From contig OX388346.1 of assembly GCA_947579665.1 (NCBI GenBank), forward strand, positions 94,180,615 to 94,244,614: 64,000 nucleotides of DNA, in the 5' to 3' direction. The notes under the pieces are model-generated. The model made no database searches. It had not been told where the DNA came from and saw only the letters and a list, made by a program, of their open reading frames with translations. The DNA is from Sympetrum striolatum. Lineage: Eukaryota; Arthropoda; Insecta; Odonata; Libellulidae. A program made the position numbers and the translations under genes. Position 1 is the stretch's first letter. Each line of letters opens with the position of its first letter. Positions 22,941 through 35,553 of the stretch are shown here, piece after piece.

Positions 22941-23535
22941 AGATTTTTAGATTTAGATATATATCCTGCGAGCCGCCAGAGGCGTATGGCAGGGGGTGTA
23001 ATACACCACCATTATGCATTCCTACCTATTAGCATCTCTAATAGCTTGGGGAAAAAACGACCAAAAGTAATTATCCGTCCTTGCGATCACTTCCCTATAA
23101 CGCTTCGTCGATGACTCTCGGAGATCGCGTTCGCTCCTTACTGGCACTAACATTTCACTTACTTCGTCTATAAATTCTGAACGATTGAACTTTTCGAAAA
23201 GTTTCCGACGATATTCAGATCTTCTCATCTGTAGTGAATTACAACCGAGGGACTCTATCATTGCCGTAACGCTGCTATCAAACCTGAAATCCCCGCAAAC
23301 GAATCGGGCTGCTCTACGCTGGACCATCTCTAAATCTGAGACTAAACCTACTTCGTGTGGGTCCCAAACCGCACAGCAGTATTCTAGACTCGGACGAATA
23401 AGAGAAAAGTAAGCTATTTCTTTTACTCTCGATGAGTATCCTCTCAACGTTCTACCAGTTAATCTTTGCATTCTATTCGCTTTTCCTATCGCATCTCGAA
23501 TATGTTCTTTAAAAGATAAGTTACTGCTAAACAAT
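22941..23535 (-). mobile_element. 5'-truncated CR1/Jockey-like non-LTR retrotransposon
   Basis: The minus strand carries the reverse-transcriptase C-terminal region followed by a short 3' untranslated part. This contains ACACCCCCTGCCATACGCC, the hairpin CGCC-TCT-GGCG and a (TATATCTAAA)-type tail ending near 22941. The family 3' end is shared with 1600-1775 and 6583-6778. The 5' end breaks off within the palm region near 23535. Confidence 0.85.
23022..23534 (-). pseudogene. Reverse transcriptase C-terminal fragment (CR1/Jockey group)
   Basis: This is an uninterrupted frame of 170 codons. It begins with SSNLSFKEHIRDAIGKANR, the post-palm thumb region, then has RLTGRTLRGYSSRVKEIAY, LIRPSLEYCCAVWDP, LEMVQRRAARFVCGD and SSVTAMIESLG, and ends FFPQAIRDANR. 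The pattern RPSLEYC.AVWDP ... VQRRAARFV is characteristic of non-LTR elements of the CR1/L2/Jockey assemblage. The catalytic core and endonuclease lie in the missing 5' part, so it cannot be active. The open frame suggests recent insertion relative to the other two copies. Confidence 0.9.
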
Positions 23536-23539
23536 ATAT

Positions 23540-24285
23540 TATAAGAAGGAAACCACTTTATGGATATAAAATCCTATGCCCTTACTGACACCTTAAGAAA
23601 TAAACGCTACAAGGATGTAAAAACTCCGCGAAACTCACTGATTATTCAAATTAAATTCGAAAGTAATCAATAGAAATTCCTAAAAGTTATCGCAAAACGA
23701 TGTTAATGCATGTTTACTAAGCTGATGCAAGTAAAACCAGTTGATGAAAGTCAGATGAAACTATATGAGACAACGTAAAAATATTGTTTGGCATACATGA
23801 ATATTAAAGATGGTTTGCATGAATATTAAATACAATTAATATATTCATATAATAATTAACATATTATTTTTGATTTGCAAATGTTAGTAGTTCAATTTTG
23901 TTGAGGGTTTTCCCTTTGACTTCTAGGTTGAGATATTCCGATTGAGGGCAAATTGAGTTTGGTACCCGGAGGACGGTTTTAGCAATTTCGACCAACTGCA
24001 TCTCCCTTGCCATTGTTTTCCGGAATAACGTACTAGATCGATTTTTACCAGTTTTAAAATCCTACCGTACTTTTTCTTGTATGGCAAAATATTTTTGTAT
24101 GTACGCTTTTTAGCCATTCAATGACAAAATTGCAGCAAGATAAACAATTGAATACGGTTAGTTTAGTTAGGTTAGTATTCTTCAACTTCAATTACCTTAA
24201 ATAATGGATTCCCCTATTTTTTATTTAACGTCCAAGTAATTTTAGATCCAGTTCGCGTAATTTAATGTTCAGAATTTCAGCAATT
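23540..24285. other. Non-coding AT-rich stretch
   Basis: Nothing recognised. Repeated GAATATTAA segments near 23800 are simple AT-rich sequence. Confidence 0.5.
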
Positions 24286-25335
24286 ATAGAAAATACGAGT
24301 AAAAAATTGCTTGCATTCTGCAAGCATATTGATGATACGAATTTTAAGTCGATATCATATCGAGAAGGTCCTCAAAAGAAAAAAAAAGATGAAAATATTT
24401 TCTTAAAAATCACCGCAATTTATTTTAAATTGGAGGAATAAGCACCCACCTGGCGTCAAACTCAAGCCCATTTGGTGACAGTTTTATATATGTTAATATA
24501 TTAGAGCGCATTCCCTGGGACCTTTGTGAATTTGATTTCCCTATCTTACCGGGATGTTGCTAAAGATACTTTTGAAACTGAATCGAAATATTTTGAAATT
24601 CCCGCCTTACGTTTTAAATAGTAGAGACGCCTGGTGTTGAACTCAGGATCTTTTGGAAGCTTTGAATACAAATAACGGCCGAAATAAAACGGATTTAATT
24701 CAAATTTTGAAGTCTGTACCGGAAAGGTCCTAAAATAAGACTCCGTTATCCTCATTTGAAATACATAGAGTAGTTTAAATCGCTCCCTGGGATCGAACCA
24801 AGGACCATCAGAGAAATCTTAGAATGCATATATGAAATGTATTTATGATCCACATTTTCATACAGGATTTTTCGTTTGCACGTAATCGGAAAAGGGATTG
24901 AAGAGTTCTTAAGACACGCCGCAATTTATTTTAAATAGGAGAAATTTGCACCAACCTGGCGTCAAACTCACGCACATTTGGTAACAGTTTTAAAGATTAA
25001 ATAAGGAGGAGCGCGTTTTCTGGGATTTCTATGATTTTGAATTCCCTTTCTTACCAGGATGTAGCTAAAAATATTTTCGAAACTGTGTCATGTGTAATTT
25101 GAAATTCCCGCAATGCGTTTCAAATAGTAGTGACGCCTGGTGTCGAACCCAGGATCTGTTGGAAGATGTGAATACATATAACGCCCTGGTAGAAATAAAA
25201 ATTATTTAATTCAAATTTTGAAGTCGATATCTTACCGGGAAGGTCCTAAAATAAGAAATCGTTATCCCCATATAATTGCATAGTATAATGTAAATGGGTC
25301 ACTGGGATCGAACCAAGGACAATCAGGGAAACCGT
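24286..25335 (-). repeat. B-box repeat array, 506-bp period, two units
   Basis: The block begins with the same leader as 8131-8280, including the hairpin GCTTGCA-TTC-TGCAAGC at 24309-24325. Two units follow. CCTGGCGTCAAACTCA occurs at 24450 and 24956 and CGCCTGGTGTYGAACYCAGGA at 24629 and 25135, both pairs offset by exactly 506. TGGGATCGAACCAAGGAC occurs at 24789 and about 25314, offset about 525. All are tRNA T-arm-like on the minus strand, so each unit has three such motifs. Intervening segments (TTACCGGGATG, TTTAATTCAAATTTTGAAGT, AAGGTCCTAAAATAAG) are conserved too. No complete tRNA fold was identified. Confidence 0.8.
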
Positions 25336-25339
25336 ACAA

Positions 25340-28300
25340 AAGGTAAGCCTCGTTTGCCGTACAGTTCCTCGGAAGTTCAGAAGTCTGCAATTAGGAGGTT
25401 CAAAACTATGAATTATGAATTACGAAATTGTGTATCATCCCAATTTATCCAGTTCATCGATTCTTTTAATGGATTAATCGTGATTCCCAAAAACTTCTCT
25501 GGTAAATACTGATTTAAAAAAATGGCAGACTTGATTTTAATTGTGCTCCTTATTATACCAAAAGCAAAGACTAATTTACTTTGGTATGAAAAGACTATTC
25601 AAAACTCCAATTAATTAAGCTCTTATCTTTTCTTGAGACAACAATTGACCTTTATAATTGGTCAATTAAAGTGTAAGTAAAGCTCTGTATTACGGTGTAT
25701 AGTATTTGGCTATGTGTTATGCTTTTTGTTTCAATGATGATAGAATATGATATGATCACAGTTTGGTAGAGTTTTCCCGATTTTTATATGAATTGCGTCA
25801 AATTATTAAGAATATTGTATTTAAAAAATGAAATATACTTCCCCATGAAGAAACCTCGTATTTCTTATGGCTCAATTCATTGATTGTGGGAGAATGGGTC
25901 CCGCGATGTTACGACTTTTGCATAGAAAAGTAAATTTGCGAAAATTGATTTAAAGATCATTTTCAACAAGAGATCAAAACTAATTCTAAATAGCACAGTT
26001 TGATTTAATCAATCAAGATCAAGAAATCTTTGGTGAAACAGTTCTTCATATCAAAATCTGATTCACTTCATGCAGACTTCCTGAGAGATTCACAAAGCGT
26101 GTAAACTTGCTCCATCTTGCTTGTTTTCTTTACAACTCATTCTTTACTCTTTATTCCGGAATTAAACAATCAACTGAATAGCTTATAATAGTCGCAAAAG
26201 AATGATCTAGTTGGTTAAAGCATAATGATCTAATGGTACATTAATACCCTTATAGTGGAGTATAGATCTACTTACCAGAGGAAAAATTAGAAAAAGATGT
26301 CTAATTTTCCTATAACAAGTGCAATTGACTCCAAATTAGAATCCGAATGACCGGCCGCGGTGCCTCTACTGATATGTCATCTTGCGCGTTCCGATCAACG
26401 CTTCGTGAGCAATAAGCATTGTGTAAACTTGCCCTGTAACTAACGTACCCCGGTATGCCCTTTATCTCAGGGTCACAGGTAATGTCACAGGTAGCCATAG
26501 TAACAGCTGGCGAGCAATTTAAAACTTCTGTTTCATAGAGGTTTTCGGTAGGTACGGTTGTTGAAATGCAAAAAGCAACGTATCTCAAATAAGCGTTAAA
26601 ATATGGGAGAAGAGTGAGGACATGTCGTTCTAAATAGTTCATTCTTGGGAATCATGTGCAATATCAATAGATTTATGTTTGTCTGATGGCTCGGTGTTTA
26701 CAGTGTCTCCGACAGACAAATCGGAGCCTTGTAGGGTACGATGGTGGATGAAGATATTGAAGCAATTAAGGCTATTCTAATGACTCGTTGAACGTTTTCG
26801 GAATCCAGAACCTATTTCTTAGTTATTACCTACTTACCTCACGTTACCTAATACTTATTTCTATACCGAATGGAAAAAATAACAAGTATTATAAGTTTAG
26901 AGAGCCTTTAAGTTGAGATAACCCCAGTACAAATTATTCTGAGCGGGTGGTGGTTATGGTTAATGCGGTAGTTCGATAGAGAGGCTTCAAATTGTAATTA
27001 GTTGTTAGACGATGGTCAGGTGCTCTTGGAGAGTCCACTAAAGTTTGATCAAATCTTTAGAGCATTTCGGAAGCATCTCTTATTTCCTGTGTGACTGGCA
27101 GATATTCCAAAAAGGTGTGTCCGAAAAGTTCTAAAAATGCCATTCCCCAGACATTCGTGAGCGTCCAATTCACACGAAAGTCGTAACACCTCGACACCAT
27201 TTATATTCATTGCCGTCTAATTAACGGAATCGTTTTCGAATTTGATGTCGGCGAGCGAAATTAACGGTTAAAGGCTAGTTAGGAAAACTCTGGGAAAAGA
27301 AATTAGCCCTTGGGCAGAAGAGAAGCTGTTATGAGAAGCAAGGTCTATCCACTGATGGTTTGTTTAGCCAGTTACGTTCTGATTTTGTCCTTCCGTTTTA
27401 CCCAAACACACATCCTATGCAAATAATAGTTGAGAAAAGTGTTTAGACGGAGACTCAAGCTGCTGATTTTGAAATCGTCTATTTGTTTTCCAGAAAGATG
27501 GCCTTTCAACACTCTCAGTATTAACAACATTTTTAATGTCCCCAATAACAACTGAATGAGGTAATTCAGTTTTAACCGAATGAGTCCGAAGAAAAATTAC
27601 ATTATTATAAAATAGCTTAAGTTTACAGAGCATTGTTTCTGTAACAAATGTTTCCTTATGCTTATAACGAGTAACGGGTACTTACGAATATTTTGGGAAT
27701 GTTTCTTAATGAGGACCTATTTTGCCAGTTAAACAGCCCTATTTGAGATAAATTTTAAGAAAAACTCTTTTTGTGGTAGTAGTTAAGTAGATTTCTTTGG
27801 AACTAAATCTCTTTCCTCTCACACTCGCAATATTCCTCAACTGATAGCAAATAAGACACTTTCGAAAATTCAAAAATTTTAAATTATGAAACGATTTCGC
27901 ACTGAATTCGCGCGATTTCATAATTCTGAATAATTAATGTAATGGGAAATGAAAACTTCTTATTCCACTGCTAACACAGCCTCTAAATCTAACCAATAAT
28001 TTGATAGGGTCTCAGCTAGCTTTTGTCCTTTTCGTAACCGAGCTTGCATTCATATGCAGTCAATGCAAAACTATTCATCTTTAAATCAGTATTAATTGAT
28101 TTTCGATTTATCTTTTAAGTTTCCTCCAATTTTGTCAAAATTTGAAAATTATAATTTAGTTGCTCCTACTCGCGACAAGGCGCAGAGAAACAGGTTCTTC
28201 ATCACTGCGATTTTTGCCCTGATTTTTTCGCCCATGGACTTATAAATTTACTGTCTTTCCAGTTTTATTTTCAATTTACGTCATTCTGTAGACGAAGAGT

Positions 28301-29685
28301 TTGCAAAAACGCATGTGACCCCGTTTTTCTCGATAGAGAGAACCGAGGAAAGAGAACGGAGTGAGGAAACCATCAGCACGTGTGTTTTATTGGGATTTAT
28401 CGGGCGAACGACGCGACGGCGCGAAACGATTTAAAGGTAAAAGTGCATCAAAAGGAATGAGTGGCTCATTTTTTAAGGGAGAATCAATGTGCATTAGATA
28501 TGAAAGATTTGTGATGTAATTCTAAAGATATATTGCATTAAAGAAATATTAAAATTGAAGCACATTTTGAACACGATTACTGTTGAAGTATTTCCTCTGC
28601 TCTATCAAATAAGTTGTGCCTTATTTAAAAGTTTTGAGATGGGTTGTAATTATAATCGTAGATGACAATAATAGGAAGAGATTCTCTGAGGTCATGAGCA
28701 AAATTATTCCCTTGGTCCTTAAAGGTTATTGGTATTTGGACTTGTGATCCTCCAAAAAAACATTTACTGAACGTTCGAAAATTGTTTGCCCCTTATACCG
28801 AATACATATTTATTCATTATGACAGTTATTATTTCAAACTGATTCACAAATTCCATCGCATGATTTAGGTGTAGTTTCATCACGACTTGACTTCGGGAGG
28901 AAATATCCCCGCTAAAGGGTAAAATTCACTGCCTAATTCTCCAAATATGAATAAGGAATAAAAGACTTAGCATTGGCTGCTTATACAACAAATTTGCATC
29001 GACTTTGATTAGTGTTGAAATAATAGGAATTTATTGTAAAAATACATGTTATTTTATCCCAATTTTAGTTGTTTTGATCATTCTAGTTTTCCTTTGGGGT
29101 TTCATTTATCTTGGTAAAGAAAACTGAGGAATATAGAATTCGGAAATTATCATTTCGTAAAATCATTGTAATTTTAAAGTTATTTTTCATAAAAAAAGAG
29201 AAAATCAACGGTCTCGTTTTAATAATATGTATAAACGAATCCGATATTTTCACCGAATTTCTATGGTGTGGTGCCTTACCGTCAGTGAAAGGGATTTTGA
29301 ATGGTGTTTCTCAAATTCGTGATGACATATTTCTTTGGAATCAGGACACATGTCCGTCCTAATTTCCATGTGGAAACATTCAACCAATTCCCAAACGAGT
29401 TTAGGGCAGTTAAATTTATTCTCCCTGTACACTATTATCTCAATCAATTTTCGTTTTCCTATCTAAAAGTCCAGTAAATGATCATAAGCTACAATTAAAT
29501 AAATGCACTGATTGCACATTTCTTTAATCTGTTTCCTTTTATGTATTACTCCATATATACTCTCATTTTGATCGAATGTATAAAAGAATTCGGTCATGTA
29601 TTGGCGAGAGATTGGCTGCCATGAAGAAATAACCTAGAGGTTAAACTATTCATACCAAATAAAATAAAGCTCTTGGTGCAGAGGG
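25340..29685. other. Long gene-poor stretch
   Basis: No gene, terminal repeat pair or tRNA-like sequence was recognised. A slightly GC-rich patch lies around 28330-28430. The 110-codon minus-strand frame at 26310-26642 shows no familiar domain. Confidence 0.5.
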
Positions 29686-29689
29686 AAAA

Positions 29690-29925
29690 TGTCTATCAAA
29701 TGGTCTATCCATGTGGTATTATCAGTGGATGACAGGTGGTCAGCGCACCGAATCCCACACTGCCGCATTGGCTTTACAGGACCCCGCTACCTCTTAACTC
29801 AGAGAGCTACCCATATTCATCATGTTGCTGGACTGATATATCTTGGCCTCCCACCGGTAATCGAACCCGGGTCCGCTTCCATCGAATGCGAACGCACTAC
29901 CATATTGGCTATACGGCGATTTTCA
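29690..29925 (-). mobile_element. tRNA-derived SINE (longer body)
   Basis: On the minus strand, 29918-29845 reads as a tRNA-like head: CGCCGTATAGCCAATATGGT at the A-box side and GGACCCGGGTTCGATTACCG at the B box, closing with GGTGGGAGGCCA. About 150 bp of body follows toward 29690, including GGTAGCGGGGTCCTGTAAAG. The body differs from that of the 22.1-kb SINE, so this is a separate family or a composite. Confidence 0.7.
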
Positions 29926-30448
29926 GGTTCAATTCAAAATTATTTAGAAAAATTCTTAAATTTTAAGTCAATTAACAAAATAAGAAAACCTAAAGAAAAG
30001 GAGTTGTTAGTCCTAAACGATAGATTAAGTCTCTGAGAATTAAACTTAGCTCTTTTTCTTTGCATCGCTGTCTATGAAAAAAATATACAGATTACTCAAA
30101 TAAGATATTCATTTTAACGATTAAAAAATTAAATTAATGCTATCCAAATACATGAAGTCCGTTTCTATTTTCTGTGTCAATTAAATAAAAGAGTCTTTGG
30201 ATATTTTCTTGTCATAGACTAGGATTATGTGGTTTTCTTATTACTGTACATAACGATAATGCACTCTTTTTTAGAAAATCATAGACTTTTAGTGAAATAA
30301 TGTGGACAATCTGAGTTTACTTCTTATCGTCATTGGAGCTAACCTATCTATTGCTTAAGAGGTCATTTATCCCATAATAATCCATTATGACACAATATGA
30401 AAATTAATTTTAGACACTATCTGATTTAGAAAGAAGAAGTTCTTTCCT

Positions 30449-30596
30449 GGTGAAGATAATATAGAAAAAGTTGTCGAGTTTCCAACCGGGTTGCCTCTTG
30501 CTAAAGTATGATGCAGCAGTACCCTGAAGATGGGCGCACGTCGACCCTTTGGCAGGAAGCAACCCGAAACCCATTTCTACACTATCTTATCTGATT
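30449..30596. repeat. Imperfect inverted repeat, ~50-bp arms
   Basis: GATAATATAGAAA ... CCGGGTTGCCTCTTGCTAAAG is mirrored by CTTTGGCAGGAAGCAACCCG ... TTTCTACACTATCTT. The centre contains CCTGAAGATGGGCGCACGTC. It resembles the fold-back arrangement at 1069-1487 but is shorter and more decayed. Confidence 0.5.
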
Positions 30597-30599
30597 TTG

Positions 30600-33500
30600 A
30601 TAGAATAATTTTGATAAAATTCAACAACTTTAGGTAACTTTAAGTGGATGTATTTTACTGGTGCAATATTTACCGGCGCAATCCATGATTTCTTCCAGTA
30701 AGATTTATAGGTTAGTAAACAGTGAATAAAAATCCTCCCATTGATCTTAGCTTTGAGTCAATTTAATCTTGTTAAGGCAATACAATTCTTGCAAACGGGA
30801 GTAGCAGTCCTTGGAAGTCCTATTTCCTCAATTTTCCTTCTTCAGTCCACCGAAAACATATCGTCCTTGTAAACAGATATTCCTTCTTAATGATCTTCGA
30901 ATTGCTTTTGCTCGGGTCTTCCTGGAAATGAAGGACGAAGGGTCTTTACGGTAGCAAGTCCCTTCCGACGATTTCGATACGGGCAATCACTTCCACGAAT
31001 GGATTCATTTCAGTATGATGAACCGTCTTATTTCCTTTTGCATCATCTCCGTACAAGAATTTTCAAGGAAGACATACTAACTTAGCAGGAATTTTAAGAA
31101 GAAGAAGAAGAAAACCCACTATTGACTGTTGAAATATAAATCATATTTTACGATGAAAATGAACTCTTTTCGGGTATGCAATGGCTCGTTGTTAGCTTAT
31201 GATAATATACTGCTGTAAGTTTTCGAGTATGAAAATATTACTTAATTAAAAAGCATCGCAATAGGTTTAGGATCATTCGTATTCTATTCAAAAACAAATT
31301 TAGGTAATCCTCATACTGCATGGGTTTGCATTGGAAATCTCTATTGATAAGACTGAGAATCAGAGAGAAACCACTTCAATGTTTACCAGAAGCTATATTT
31401 TGTAATGAAATTTTTCCATTTAAAAATGTTTAATGACATTCTACTGGATATTGTTTGATCAGTTATCATCATTAGGGGAGAAATAGCTGCTGCTTCTTAT
31501 AAACATATAAGTTGATAAAAATCTAATTATATATTTAAGATGTTATAGAAAAGCAATGGAACATTGATTAACTTGTGATAGATCTTCTCGCAAACAATAT
31601 GGTCATCAAATTTCTAACTACTTACTCAGATGCACGAAAAGGTGAAGTAAGACTTCTCCAAGAGATAAGAAATATCGATGCATTTCCTGAAAAACAGGGA
31701 AGTCTTGCTTACGTATGCACTGCCAGAGGGAGCCGAGAAATCCATCCAACGACCATATCAGACTCATCGGAGGTCTTACAAATAGCTCTTGACAGGAAGC
31801 AAAAAAATCTAACACATCAGCGGAGTAGATATATGGAGTCTGGGCTCACCGCCAACCGGTTTTCGATGCCCGTTTTTTAGGTGAGACCGTTGCTTGATTC
31901 GATTGTTTGAAATGCCTTGCCATTTTCATAACTGCATTTTCCCCACCTATCTTCCTCATTGTCCTAGATATTGGCTTTATGGTCCGTAATATTGTGGTTT
32001 AAGAAACCCATAATTCTCATTCAAACTATTGGAATTTTCGTTTTATAATTCGATCCTTATCGAAATGAAGGCTGGTGCAGGGAGGAAATGTGTTGTTAAA
32101 ATGCCATGTAAATAAACTTATTTCAAACCTTTCGCTAGAACAAAACTGGGAATATGTTTGGCGAATACGCAGAGTTGAGGATAATTTTATCGGGACTATC
32201 ATATTATGCGGAGTAATAATATAAGCACAAAATGGAATTTTTTGAATTTAGATTGTTATCACGCATTATGTTCGGGTTAAGACTATAATGAAGCTCTTGT
32301 TTTCTCGTAATATTTTTCGATTGAAATGTGAAGTTTTAAATGAATAACTATCAAATTAAGTTTTGAAGCGATAATGATAACATAACTGAAGTGAATTTTC
32401 TTATATTTGCTTATTTGGTAATTATATTGATCTCTATGCTGGCACTGATATCTTACACTGATTGTAATAAGAACTTTGTAGAAATAAAGCAACTACGAGG
32501 CTGAAGTTATGGTAATGAAAGAACTAGGATGGTTTAGAATACGTTTTCCTAGGAATTTTATTGTAATATTCGGTATAATTATTTTACTTTAACCCCTTGG
32601 AAAGATGGATATGCTGGAAATTAAACCGGAATTCAACGGAATACTCATTATTCTTCAAAGCCAAGCTTTACTCGCTATACAATCGAATTCATATATATTG
32701 TATCATTCAAAAAATAAATCATCTAACGGTTAATCTCCCTTCTCATGGATATACCACAAATAGTACAGTATTGACAATTCACAATAAGCAGAGGGAATTA
32801 AGTCTTATCTAAATATTGGAAATTAAAATCACTAAACTAAAATAGTATTTCAATATGTAACATCAATGAAAAGGGCATCTTTAATGGTTAACATTTGATT
32901 TGAATTTACATGTTTTGCATATTTCGTCGCTTTCTCCATTCTAGAGAGATTTATGACGAGATCATGCTTTGAAAGCTCAAATAATGCGAATTTATTTTCA
33001 AAATTTTTTGAATGTTAAGTAAGTTCCGACAGGGATCTCTCCACCGCATAATTCCTCTTTTCAAAAATCGAGTGTTTACTTTCTGAGAAAATTCATGATT
33101 TCACATAAAGAAAGGCAAAACGTGATTCAACCGAGCCATAAGGATATACCAGAAACTAATAATAGAACAGAATTCAAAATCATTTAACTCATCGTAGATT
33201 TGCGATGAAGAATTGATTTTGGAAAAATATGCATATCTTACATTTAAATTATCCGCCATAAAAATACTTAAGAAGCCATTTTTCTCTACTAGAAGAATGT
33301 TATAATTCTGCCAGTAAGAAAAGTAGTCTATGGAATATACCTCCACATTGTCAATGGAGTTTTATGTGCATTTATGGTATTTTCTGATTTTTCAGCTAGA
33401 AAGATGAAATAATGCAACGAAAAGATTGAAAATTTTATAGCCACTCAGTAAAAGGTAATGAGAATAAACATAATATTGCAGTATGATATGATTTCAACAT

Positions 33501-34109
33501 GAATTTTATAATTCCATATTATACATATTATCCATTTATAATTCATATTATCGTAACTCTCTGTCATGCTACTTATTAACTAAAAAGTATTAAATCTATT
33601 GCAGTCAAGTATCCAGTCCTTTGGTTCACCAACAGTTCTTTACTTGAGGTAATTTTATCTTAGGTACTTTTCGATAAGCTTCTGACGCTATTCTATGACT
33701 AAAACAAGTCATCAGAATTTTTAATATTGTTTTCTATGTTGTGAGTTGCAATCTTTCTATTTCATCATCGCACAATATTGCGTTTCATCCAATTCCTTTT
33801 CATTTATATAGGCTTCATATCTTTTCTGAGTCTTTACTTCAGGTACGATTTCACTTTGTTTCTATTTTATTCCTGCTATGTAGATAATCAACAATATTTT
33901 ACTCGATGATCGGCTTTTCCATTTCTATTTTGATGTATTTTGTGCATACATTTACAAAATACATAATTAACTTCTTGCTTAACTTTTCTCTATTGGGAAT
34001 TCGTCTCATTTAATTTGCTTTCCCTGTTATTTACTTGTTTTGTTTGATAACTTTATCACAATAATACGGTTGTCACGAAATTACTGCATTGATGAATTAA
34101 ATTTAATAC
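30600..34109. other. Gene-poor stretch
   Basis: A 101-codon plus-strand frame lies at 31575-31880 (...LLQEIRNIDAFPEKQ...) without recognisable domain. A short (AGA)n run is at about 31100. No other features were seen. Confidence 0.45.
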
Positions 34110-34874
34110 GTGCAGATTAGAGATGGGCGCCGCGCCGATTACGCCAGCCGCCGACAATATCGGGCACGCCGCCGCCGCCGAAGAAATAACTACGGCGCGC
34201 CGCCGAGCCGCCGCCGAAAATTTTATCGGCGGCGGCGCGGCGTGGCTTGGATTTAAAAACAAAGTCCCACAGTCGAAAATATGTTGACAAGTAGTTCGAA
34301 AAGATACGCTTTGAACTGATAGAACACATCTCGGGCTTTTCAAGAGGGTGCTGAGTTATACGTGATATGGATACGTGTTACGATTAGGCCGTTTGCACAC
34401 ATGCCGGCAAAATCGGTGCCGGTGTAGGAGTCGAGGAGCACTTAACGGGCAGGAGTCACTGTACAATGAGTCCCACCAGAAGGCGGCGTTCAATTGACAA
34501 GTGTGCCTTGCCAGGGCGGGGTACACTTTACTCAGGCGGCTATCACTAAACGCATAATTTTCTTCAGCAGTGTTTTGCATTAGAATTTGCGGAAATTTGT
34601 TTCTAATTATTAGACATAAGTTTTAAAGGAATTATAAATTATTATATCATATCTTATTAGTAAACAAAGTTATTAATATTAAATAAATGAAAAAGCTATT
34701 TATTGTCTTTCTTTCCATTATAGTTACTTGAGTTTTGAGTTGAATAAAACTTAAACAAGAATGTCCACAGAAAAATAAGTTCCATCAAATTTTAGCTTGA
34801 TATATTGCATGTGTAACTATGTAATAGAAATTTAAAAAAATCTTTTTGGTACTTTATCTCAGTCAGAAATAAAT

Positions 34875-34993
34875 AAGTTCCCGTTATGTAGGAAAGGAAA
34901 AGAACACTATGCCTTGGTTCCACAGTAAATTTATTGTGCGACCGGTTTCGACTAAACTTCGACCGGTTTCGACTCCCTTAAAGTTCCCGTTAT
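34875..34993. mobile_element. 93-bp SINE-like insertion with 13-bp target duplication
   Basis: AAGTTCCCGTTAT at 34875-34887 recurs at 34981-34993 and brackets 34888-34980. The insert contains TTTATTGTGCGACCGGTTTC and a second GACCGGTTTCGACTCC, the same core as in the fold-back element at 1069-1487. The long duplication suggests retroposition rather than cut-and-paste insertion. Confidence 0.75.
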
Positions 34994-35553
34994 TTCGCGC
35001 TCTCAAACAGATCGCCCAATTTGAAAAATTATGTCTCATAAAATATTAATTAAACCAAAATGTTAACTCCAATAAGAGAATTTTCTTCATAGGGTACAAT
35101 TGTATTTTCCTGGATTACCTTCAATTCCCAACATTTGAATCATCTTTTGATTTATAAAAAAAGTCTAATCCAGAGTTCTAAAATATTATAATCGATTTGA
35201 ATATTTTTATTAGAACATATGAAAAATCAGCTCAGGTTCTGCCCGTAATTTGACGATTTGATCTGACGACATACAATGGGTGCGTGCGGGTATACATTTT
35301 TTATTTTCTGGAAATTTCAATTGAAATTCTATTCCTGGATTCCATACTTGAAAAATGTGGCGCGAATGTGATGTTAAAACTAATTCACAACAATAGTACA
35401 TCCATTGATCGACATTCTCTTGGCTATTTGTAGTGTTGTACCCAATTTGTGATACCTCTCTTTAAACGTTCTTCAAGTAATGTAGCGTAATTATAAGAAG
35501 CATACTTTTGTGAAAATAAGGAAAACAACGTATTGCCAAATTAACCCCTTTAT

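Noticed and set aside
24140..24180. Telomere-like TTAGG repeats (GGTTAGTTTAGTTAGGTTAG)
   Set aside because: Only a few imperfect units; not a telomeric array.
8120..25335. CRISPR-like array from the regularly spaced B-box motifs
   Set aside because: Motifs are diverged tRNA T-arms in long tandem units of 330 and 506 bp, in eukaryotic DNA full of SINEs; there are no short identical repeats with unique spacers.
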